Positions 53,186-59,635 of a stretch of DNA of 59,635 bases are shown here, in pieces. The notes beneath the pieces are model-generated. The model had not been told where the DNA came from, searched no databases, and saw only the letters and a list, made by a program, of their open reading frames with translations. Numbering within the stretch: position 1 is the first letter of the stretch; the number at the start of each line of letters is the position of its first letter. The position numbers were made by a program, and so were the translations under genes. Origin of the DNA: Ornithomonoglobus_A sp034090805 (GTDB lineage Bacteria > Bacillota > Clostridia > UBA1381); contig JAXDRV010000040.1 of assembly GCA_034090805.1 (NCBI GenBank), positions 1-59,635 of the forward strand. The letters are read 5' to 3'.

Positions 53186-53461
53186 TTACTTCTTCCGGTC
53201 TTTTGCGAAAAAACTGAGTGCATCCTTTAATATTTCATTTGCTTGACGAAGCTCGGAATTTTCTTTTTCAAGCTCACGAATATGCTTTTCCTGTTCCGTT
53301 ATGGGTGGCTTTGGATTTAATAAATCCGCCTTTCGTTTGTTACGCCACCCTGATAATGTGTAGTACGCCAATCCGAGTTGAGCAGCTGCTTTCTTAACAC
53401 CAATTTCATCGGATAATTTAAGAGCCTCTTCCTTGAATTGCTTGTTGTAATATTTTGACAT
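53186..53461 (-). CDS. IS3-family transposase OrfA (HTH protein)
   Basis: 91 residues from the ATG at 53461 (a GTG three codons upstream touches the ribosome binding site). It has a helix-turn-helix (EEALKLSDEIGVKKAAAQLG) and a C-terminal leucine-zipper-like coil (HIRELEKENSELRQANEILK). Near the stop the AAAAG stretch can shift ribosomes by -1 into orfB to make the full transposase. It binds the IS ends. Confidence 0.92.
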   Translation of the reverse strand: MSKYYNKQFKEEALKLSDEIGVKKAAAQLGLAYYTLSGWRNKRKADLLNPKPPITEQEKHIRELEKENSELRQANEILKDALSFFAKDRKK

Positions 53462-53546
53462 TTGTTTCACACCTTTCTGATGTTTTTATTATATCAGAAT
53501 TTAGCGCGTTTGTCGACTGTACTTAAAGTATAACACTCCAGTTCCA

Positions 53547-53575
53547 TTGTCAAAAAAAGCATAATAGAGTATACT
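53547..53575 (+). promoter_or_regulatory. promoter of the stalk-domain protein gene
   Basis: TTGTCA (53547-53552), 17 bases, TATACT (53570-53575), just outside the IS right end. It drives the plus-strand genes from 53637. Confidence 0.65.
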
Positions 53576-53636
53576 TGAGATGTAAATTCAGAGTATTGGG
53601 GTCATTATGAGTTATATCTGATAAGGAGGGCAAGCA

Positions 53637-54698
53637 ATGATAAAAAGAATATGTGTAATATTAATGTTATTGGGTTGTATGCAAATCACAGCATTTGCGG
53701 AGGGAAGTCCGTGTATATTCTTTTCGCCGCAGAGCATGAACGAAGCAAATGAGATAGTTGTTCCGATTTACACAAAAAATCTGCCGCATGATAATGACGG
53801 ATTGTGCGGATGTGAGTTTCAGTTTGCGTATAATACGGAGCAATTCACGCTAAAAACTGATGAAAGCGGCAGACCTATTTTAGGCACAAACGAAACAATG
53901 CTTGTGCAGAATACGGATATAGTTGAGACGTCTGTGAGCGGAGATACTGTATCGGTAAGCTATGTTGATTTCAGCGGTGAGAACAATTTGGTACTGCGCG
54001 ACGGACCGCTGTTTTATTTTACGCTGATACCGAAAAGCCCTGACGCGCTGTGGAACTCGGACGATTATTATCCTTTGCGCTTTCTTGCAGGCAGTGTAAA
54101 TCTGATTACGCTTGACAAAGATAATTTTAGCCTGTCGGGAACGAGTGCGGAGGGAATAGACACCTATGTTGGCGGCTATAACTCATTTCCTGATTTTGAA
54201 CTGCCGGGAAATGAGGATACAATTGAATTTAAGTCCAGAATATCCGCCGTATACATAAACGGCGAAGCAAATGAAACCGACGCAGTTCCGTATATAAAGG
54301 ACGAATTTATGATACCGCTTCGTCCGCTTGCGGAAGCAATTGGAATGGACATATCGTGGGACGGCGATAATCAAACCGTTTCACTGTTCTATCCGTACAT
54401 AAGCGCATACTTCGATATGAAAGCTGGCGATATTTATATAAACGCAAAACAGCGGACAGATTTAAATAAAGCCGAAATTATAAACGACAGAACGTTTGTG
54501 CCGTTTTCAACAGTGCAGGCGGTATTCGGAAATTCAATAAATATAGTAAATAATGGCGATAGTGTGTCGCTGGAATTTAATAATAACAAGGTAGTGTCAA
54601 GTGTTTTTTTGTACCACTACGAAAACCTTATCAACCATGCGGTTTGTAGCGTCTATTTGTGCAAAATGACAATTACCTCCCCTTATTTCTCTTTGTAA
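53637..54698 (+). CDS. secreted cohesin-like/stalk-domain protein with C-terminus replaced by a MITE
   Basis: 353 residues with a signal peptide (cleavage near AFA-EGS) and a GGAGGG ribosome binding site. Residues about 27-175 look like a cohesin-type beta-sandwich (VVPIYTKNLP ... FYFTLIP). Residues about 205-320 are a copper-amine-oxidase-N/stalk domain (AVYINGEANETDAVPYI ... MIPLRPLAEAIGM ... FVPFSTVQAVFG). The last 34 residues are encoded by a MITE (54590-54846). Without it the frame would end NNNKEEE just before the next gene. Function unknown; it may bind a partner carrying a dockerin-like module. Confidence 0.78.
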   Translation: MIKRICVILMLLGCMQITAFAEGSPCIFFSPQSMNEANEIVVPIYTKNLPHDNDGLCGCEFQFAYNTEQFTLKTDESGRPILGTNETMLVQNTDIVETSVSGDTVSVSYVDFSGENNLVLRDGPLFYFTLIPKSPDALWNSDDYYPLRFLAGSVNLITLDKDNFSLSGTSAEGIDTYVGGYNSFPDFELPGNEDTIEFKSRISAVYINGEANETDAVPYIKDEFMIPLRPLAEAIGMDISWDGDNQTVSLFYPYISAYFDMKAGDIYINAKQRTDLNKAEIINDRTFVPFSTVQAVFGNSINIVNNGDSVSLEFNNNKVVSSVFLYHYENLINHAVCSVYLCKMTITSPYFSL

Positions 54699-54846
54699 CT
54701 ACTGCTAATCATGCTCCGAACTGCTTGTCAAGCCCGGGCTGAAAGCCCGTCAATTTTAGGCTTTACAAGCAGTTTGGAGCATGATAAAATATTGCACAAA
54801 GGGAGTAAGGTTTTCTGTAGTTTTTCATATCCTACTTTACACTACC
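54590..54846. mobile_element. 257-bp MITE with 8-bp target duplication
   Basis: Terminal inverted repeats of about 41 bp begin GGTAGTGT (54590-54630 and 54806-54846), and an 8-bp target duplication AATAACAA flanks it (54582-54589 and 54847-54854). The interior is also self-complementary (ATGCTCC-AACTGCTTGT arms around a GC-rich loop at 54733-54750), so the whole element can fold into one hairpin. It has no coding capacity. The 8-bp duplication and end sequence fit mobilisation by an IS256-type transposase, which is an inference. Confidence 0.9.
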
Positions 54847-54870
54847 AATAACAAAGAGGAGGAATAAAAA

Positions 54871-56911
54871 ATGAAAAAAATATTATCGGGGATTTTGGCA
54901 TTGATGCTTGCAGGAACATTAACAATGCCTGCATTTGCGGCAGAGGAAGCAGCGATTACTGCCACGAATGTAACGACAACAGTTGGAACAGAACCGGAAG
55001 CTACAGCAGCACCTGAATCACTAAAGGAGAATGCCGCTGACGAGGAAGGAATGCTTCGTATTTCACCGTCTACGCTTTTAAGGATTCAGTTAAAACTCGA
55101 GGGCGACGATGCGGGGGGGCAAGAATATGAGCTTTCTTGCAAATCAAAATCTTGCGGAGGGCGAAGCAATAAGCAAGGAAAAGATACAGTTTATTGATGA
55201 GAAAACAGTAGCAGCCGACGGTACAGTGACTATTCAATTCCGCCCGCGCTTAAATTCGCAGGTGGGTATTTACAATATGCGCGCAAACACAAAGGGCGCA
55301 ACAATGTTCAGCAAATTCTATAAGACCGTTGTTGACCAGATACAGCCGACATTAACAGATGCAAGCGATACCCCAAAGAAACAGGATATAGTGGTTAACA
55401 TAAACGGTTATACGGAAGCTTGGAAAAAGGTAAATACGCTGTATGAGGTGATAAACAACGAATTGAAGCCAATTGATTATACTATTATTGAACCGACAGA
55501 GAGTACGCCTAATATTGCGACATTAAAAATTAAGACAACATCTGAATGGGCAACACAGGATACACATACATTCCGTTTCGTTTCAACAAACGTCGCATAT
55601 AATCCGATTACATTTACGGCGAAGATAACCGAGCCTGAAAAGGTTACAAGCAATATTACATCGGAGTTTGTGTCAGAGGGAACCGTTCCCGGAGGCTTGG
55701 GCGGTACAATCACAGTGCCTGATACTGCAACAGAGGGAAATACAGTTGATGTTACGGCAACAGCTCCGAAAGGTTATAATATAGCAAGCGTTACATATCA
55801 GCCGGAGGGCGGAGAAAGCAAAACTATTACAGAAGCAGATGGCAAGTACAGCTTTACAATGCCTGATAAAGCGGTTAAAGTAACAGTAAATATTGTGCCT
55901 AAAACATATACATTAAAGCTTGATTTACAGAAAGGAGAAGGCATAGAGAATACAACTCTTACAGGCACAGTTGAAAGCTTACTGCAATTACCGTCTGAAA
56001 ATCCTACACGTCAGGATTACAATTTCACAAATTGGCGTACTGAACCAAACGACGGCGGTAATGTTGTAACCAACGAGCATTTCAATACGGCAGATAAAAT
56101 GCTTGCGTTCTTTGGTGACAGCACAGAAAAGACAATATATGCACGCTGGACGGAACGCGGTAAATTTACAGTTGCATATATAGCTCCGGAAGCAGGTGTT
56201 ACAGATAAGCCGAGTGATTCAAATGAATATGATCAGGAAACAACCGCTCAAATAGTGATACCGGAGCAGGAGCCAAGCCGTGCAGGATATACGTTTGAAG
56301 GCTGGAAGGTTGACGGAGACGACACAATATATAAATACGGCACAGCAAATGCGGTATATACAAATATTGCGTCAATACAAGGCTCACTCAGATTTAATGC
56401 AAAGTGGAAACTTGTAACATATACAATAACCTTGCAAGACGGGGAAGAAAGCAGAGAGATAAGCGGAACTGTTGAAGGTCTGCCTGTATTAACAACGCCT
56501 GCAAAAGACGGTTATGAATTCAAAGGCTGGTTTACGGCAGAAACAGGCGGCGAAAAGATAGACGCGATAACAGCAGATAATATATCAGAATTGACAACTC
56601 TTTATGCCCGCTGGGAGGGAATACAGACTGATGATTATGAGCTTGTAAGCGCAGACCAAGCAAACAACAAAGTTAAGGTCATAAAGATGACAGATGAAAG
56701 CGGATACATTATTGTAGCTACTTATACGGAAAACGGAAATCTTGTGAAGGCAACAATTAAGGATATATCAGATGTGAATACAACTGCGTCAGGCGAAGAA
56801 ATTGAAGTTGCAGGAGCATTTGACGGCGAATATGTAAAAGCAAAGGTGTTTATGTGGAACAGCCTTTCGGATATGCAACCAAGATGTCCTGCATTGCCGA
56901 TGAATAAATAA
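54871..56911 (+). pseudogene. secreted InlB-repeat (Listeria-Bacteroides type) protein, frameshifted at a G7 tract
   Basis: Two overlapping frames (54871-55197 and 55109-56911) make one protein of about 679 residues if one G is removed from the G7 run at 55113-55119. Parts: signal peptide (AFAAE), a low-complexity Ala/Thr/Glu segment, a beta domain, and a GYNIASVTYQPEGG Ig-like repeat. Three InlB B-repeats follow (LPSENPTRQDYNFTNWRTEP, GYTFEGWKVDGD, DGYEFKGWFTAETGG). The C-terminal module YVKAKVFMWNSLSDMQPRCP is shared with proteins of operons 1 and 2. Either phase-variable, inactivated, or a sequencing error. Originally it started 3 bases after the stop of the upstream gene. Confidence 0.85.
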
Positions 56912-56933
56912 TATTTATAAATAATTTAAAATG

Positions 56934-56965
56934 CCTTTGCCGTCTATAGAGTATAGAGGCAGAGG
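56934..56965 (+). terminator. likely terminator after the InlB-repeat gene
   Basis: CCTTTGCCGTCTATA and TATAGAGGCAGAGG pair with two mismatches around a GAG loop, followed by TGTTT. Stem is good but the T-tract is weak. Confidence 0.5.
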
Positions 56966-57053
56966 TGTTTGCTAAAAATGGGCAAAAGTATGTAAAAGAA
57001 TTTGAGGGTAATGGATATTTTTGACAATAGTTGAACAAAGAGGAGAGCCAGAC

Positions 57054-59336
57054 ATGCACAATTACGAGTTTGACAATGAAAATGGTGAATTTATAATATA
57101 CAATTCTGAAACGGGAAAAAGCTGGTATAATCAGCTTTGGAATGATTATGGCTATCATATGTCCGTAACACATACGGGACTGACAACAAGCAGATTTGTT
57201 GATGATAGAGGGAAACAGATATTCTTAAATAAGTGGAACCTCAATGGGGTATATATCCGTGATGATAAATCGGGTGAATTTTGGAATACCGGCATTTCGC
57301 CATCATGTAAAAAAGTAAAGAATTACAAATGTGTTCATTCGATGAATATGACATCTGTAAGTTCAGAGTATAACGGAATTGCATCGGAAACATGTTTTAC
57401 TGTATCAGAGAATGGGACATATGAATTTTGGCGCATTACGCTTAAAAATAATACTTGCGGTGATAAGTGTTTAAGTGTATTTTCCGGGATTGAGTTTGAT
57501 TTGGGAGGATTTGAGCAGCCATTCTATTATAATTCTGAAACGACAACAGAAACTGTGTATGACAGTCAGAATTCAGCTTTATTGTGCCTTATGAAAAATC
57601 CGTATGTCCCAAATGACAATGGAACAGGTTTTGTTATGGCATCAGAGCCGGTATATGCTTACGAGGGAAATTATGAAAAATTTGTAGGCACAACGGGAAA
57701 TGAAGCTTGTCCCAAAATTCTTGCAGATAACATGGATTGTTCAAATTCACTTTGTACTGTACGAAGACGCGGAGGAGTTTTACAGAATAAAATTCACCTT
57801 CTATCAGGAGGAGAAAAAACATTTTATTATATTCTCGGTTTATGCCACGGTCGGGAAGATTTTGCGGACCGAGCCTCTCAAATGAGAGAGGAATGTGAAA
57901 CAGCGTTTGAGAATGCTAAAGCTCACGGTGCAGAACGTTTCGGAAGTTTGAGGACAAATACACCGGTTGATCGAATAAATAATATTATGAATTTTTGGGC
58001 GCAGAAGCAGGTGAGTTATTGTATGCTCGGTAAAAAAGCGGTTCGCGACAATGCACAGCTTGCCATGGCAATGCTAAATTTCAATACGGAGCTTGCAAAG
58101 AAGACATTAAAAGAATGTTTGTCACATCAGTTCTCAGACGGTCATGCGCTGCTTAACTGGGAAATAAGTCAGGATAGAAGCAATCTGTATTCAGACCCTC
58201 CTATGTGGATTATTTTGTCAGTGTGTGAATATATAAAGGAAACAGGCGATAAGACTTTTTTAGATGAGATAATAGAATATGAAGATGGAACAGCCGCTAA
58301 CGTATATGAGCATTTAAAGCAAGCTGCAAATTGGTATCTGCAGCCACAGAATATTGGAAAGAATGGTCTGCCGAAAATTCATTATGCAGATTGGAATGAT
58401 GCTTTGAATATACCTGACAGTGAGGCGGAATCGGTATTTATGGCAATGTCCATATGCCTTGCATATAAAGAGCTGTCTATGCTGGCAGAGTATATGGAGG
58501 ATATAGAATATGCGCAATTTTTATTGAAAAAGAAAACGCAGCTTGCCGAATATGTAAACAAAGCCGCATATAACGGTGAATACTACATACGGGCAATAAG
58601 CAAATACGGAAAGATTGGCGATAAGACCTGTGACGGAGGTAGAATATATATTAATCCGCAAGTTTGGGCAATTCTTGCTGAAGTTGTTCCGACAGACAGG
58701 CTTGAATCAGTTTTGAACAGTATAGACAATATGGAAACGGAACGCGGAATTCCGCTTTGCTATCCGCCATATTATGAATACAGCAATGTTGTGGGAAGAA
58801 TGTCTGGAATGCTGCCGGGAGTGTATGAGAACGGCGGAATATATAATCATGCTTGCGGATTTAAAATTATGGCAGATTGCAAGATGGGAAGAAGTGAGCA
58901 AGCGGTAAATACCCTTCTTAAGGTTATTCCTGACGGAAAGTTAAATCCAAGCAGTATAACAACCACCGAACCGTATGTTTTCACAAATTGCTATTTACAG
59001 CACAAGGCGGTTGATATGACGGTGGGATTTTCGTGGCAGACAGGCACATCTGCATGGATGCTGAGAGATTTTTATGAAGGTATTCTTGGACTTAGAAGAA
59101 CATATGAAGGCTTGCAAATTGTTCCTTGTATGCCCTTATCATGGAAAGACATATATGCCGAACGATGGTTTAGAGGGAATTTGCTGAAAATAACATATTG
59201 CATATGCAGAGAAGGTGAGGTTGCGGGATTGTTTGCAGATGGAGAGAAGATAGAGGGTAATACTGTTCCTGAGTTTGCTGATAACAATCCGCACAATATT
59301 ACAGTGAAAATAAAAAAATCTGCTGTTAGAGGCTAA
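57054..59336 (+). CDS. GH94 glycoside phosphorylase (cellobiose/laminaribiose phosphorylase type)
   Basis: About 760 residues, cytoplasmic. The ATG at 57054 follows AAAGAGGAG; an upstream TTG frame start has no site. An N-terminal beta-sandwich (about 1-270), a linker helix region and an (alpha/alpha)6 barrel make the GH94 plan. The catalytic ADWNDAL motif carries the general acid aspartate, and GRMSGMLPGVYENGGIYNHA is the conserved C-terminal barrel block. It would split a beta-linked disaccharide with phosphate, giving an alpha-sugar-1-phosphate. The next gene is a beta-phosphoglucomutase-like phosphatase-fold gene, cut by an IS. Exact disaccharide not determinable. Confidence 0.88.
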   Translation: MHNYEFDNENGEFIIYNSETGKSWYNQLWNDYGYHMSVTHTGLTTSRFVDDRGKQIFLNKWNLNGVYIRDDKSGEFWNTGISPSCKKVKNYKCVHSMNMTSVSSEYNGIASETCFTVSENGTYEFWRITLKNNTCGDKCLSVFSGIEFDLGGFEQPFYYNSETTTETVYDSQNSALLCLMKNPYVPNDNGTGFVMASEPVYAYEGNYEKFVGTTGNEACPKILADNMDCSNSLCTVRRRGGVLQNKIHLLSGGEKTFYYILGLCHGREDFADRASQMREECETAFENAKAHGAERFGSLRTNTPVDRINNIMNFWAQKQVSYCMLGKKAVRDNAQLAMAMLNFNTELAKKTLKECLSHQFSDGHALLNWEISQDRSNLYSDPPMWIILSVCEYIKETGDKTFLDEIIEYEDGTAANVYEHLKQAANWYLQPQNIGKNGLPKIHYADWNDALNIPDSEAESVFMAMSICLAYKELSMLAEYMEDIEYAQFLLKKKTQLAEYVNKAAYNGEYYIRAISKYGKIGDKTCDGGRIYINPQVWAILAEVVPTDRLESVLNSIDNMETERGIPLCYPPYYEYSNVVGRMSGMLPGVYENGGIYNHACGFKIMADCKMGRSEQAVNTLLKVIPDGKLNPSSITTTEPYVFTNCYLQHKAVDMTVGFSWQTGTSAWMLRDFYEGILGLRRTYEGLQIVPCMPLSWKDIYAERWFRGNLLKITYCICREGEVAGLFADGEKIEGNTVPEFADNNPHNITVKIKKSAVRG

Positions 59337-59406
59337 ATATTTTTATGAGAGTAAATTTAAAAGGAATTAACATAACGGTAGGTAAATGCAACAGAAAGGA
59401 TAAAGT

Positions 59407-59496
59407 ATGATAAAAGCGGTAATATTTGACCTTGACGGAGTTTTGGTAACAACGGACGAGCTGCATTTTTCGGCATGGAAACGGTTAGCGGAAGAA
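59407..59496 (+). pseudogene. pgmB: beta-phosphoglucomutase-like HAD gene cut by an IS element
   Basis: The first 30 codons encode the HAD motif I FDLDGV(L) with the second aspartate and the TDELHFSAWKRLAEE cap start, closely matching beta-phosphoglucomutase. At codon 31 (59497) an IS3-family element interrupts it, and the IS-encoded frame ends 11 codons later. AGAAAGGA precedes the ATG. Whether the rest of the gene exists beyond the IS cannot be seen. Confidence 0.82.
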
Positions 59497-59635
59497 TGGA
59501 ATTGTCAATATATGTACAGTCATAAAATACACTAAATTTCCAATATCATATTTTTAGATTTTCTAAGCCGGAGCAAATTTAAAGTTTTGCACCGAACGTA
59601 GCACCGCGCAGCGGCTTGCTCTTGACCGTTCAAAA
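59497..59635 (-). mobile_element. IS3-family element, left end (partial copy 3)
   Basis: 139 bases matching 52046-52184 with two substitutions, in the same orientation. It runs off the window edge before reaching orfB. The slight divergence shows it is a distinct copy from the complete element. Confidence 0.93.

Larger units (their letters stand above)
52046..53540 (-). mobile_element. complete IS3-family insertion sequence (about 1495 bp)
   Basis: Ends TGGAATTGTC... and ...TAACACTCCA are partial inverted repeats (both arms continue to GTACAGT), with TG...CA termini as usual for IS3. It carries orfA and orfB on the minus strand and a noncoding region of about 250 bases beyond orfB. The left boundary is confirmed by the copy at 59497 and the right by the copy ending at 140. 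With these ends no target duplication is visible; shifting each end inward by one base gives AGTT on both sides, which may be coincidence. It interrupts an AraC gene. Confidence 0.93.

Noticed and set aside
52043..53543. AGTT on both sides of the complete IS as a target duplication
   Set aside because: It requires trimming one base from each end, against the TG...CA termini supported by all three copies, and the host gene does not continue across the element. Left open as a possible coincidence.
59345..59410. A 21-codon frame overlapping the start of the beta-phosphoglucomutase-like gene
   Set aside because: No ribosome binding site and no recognisable sequence; probably just the spacer.
1..59635. 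A circular element closing through the IS pieces at both ends
   Set aside because: The bases outside the two partial IS copies do not restore the beta-phosphoglucomutase gene or give a target duplication. Assembly breakage at repeats explains the ends more simply.
1..59635. CRISPR arrays, tRNA, rRNA or known riboswitches
   Set aside because: No regularly spaced repeats, cloverleaf-like sequences or familiar aptamer cores were seen on reading through the intergenic regions.

Overview
The window looks like a stretch of a low-to-mid GC Clostridia (Bacillota) genome, probably an uncultured gut or plant-fibre degrader. The signs are strong AGGAGG-type ribosome binding sites, lipoprotein signal peptides, S-layer homology (SLH) proteins and LplB/YtcP-type sugar permeases. 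The gene style resembles SLH-rich pectin degraders such as Monoglobus, but I cannot assign a genus from sequence alone.

Layout. Positions 1-140 are one end of an IS3-family element. Positions 242-1677 hold a divergent Crp/Fnr regulator and ferredoxin pair. Operon 1 (about 19878 down to 2216, minus strand) runs: two heparinase II/III-family proteins, a LamG/Big_5-type secreted protein, an SLH pair (567 and 863 aa), a GH78-like enzyme, two permeases and a solute-binding lipoprotein. A divergent AraC regulator (20071-20895) sits at its head. Two large secreted proteins follow, each with its own promoter (20937-23930; 24224-28711, a NodB deacetylase fused to an SGNH esterase). Operon 2 (51005 down to 29106, minus strand) repeats the plan of operon 1: solute-binding lipoprotein, a GH with CBM9, two LamG/Big_5 proteins, a second GH, an SLH pair (534 and 902 aa), two permeases, a GH78 rhamnosidase and a metallo-beta-lactamase-fold hydrolase. 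Its divergent AraC gene is cut by a complete IS3-family element (52046-53540). Beyond it, on the plus strand, lie a cohesin-like/stalk-domain protein altered by a MITE, a frameshifted InlB-repeat protein, a GH94 phosphorylase and a beta-phosphoglucomutase-like gene cut by a third IS copy at the window end.

How it may work together (inference). The rhamnosidases, heparinase-type lyases, a double deacetylase/esterase and endo-type clan-A hydrolases point to an acidic, acetylated, rhamnose-containing polysaccharide such as rhamnogalacturonan I or a similar gum. SLH proteins could hold the machinery on the cell wall. Each operon supplies a binding protein and two permeases but no ATPase, so a shared MsmX-type ATPase elsewhere is expected.

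Most notable: the paralogous two-protein SLH module present in both operons; an unnamed module of about 100 residues with an F-x-W/F...M-x-P signature in eight secreted proteins; one promoter architecture (two TGTCT half-sites 21-22 bp apart, TATACA, 17 bp, TATAAT or TAGAAT) at three transcription units next to the intact AraC gene; and several fresh genome-plasticity events in the right-hand 8 kb.
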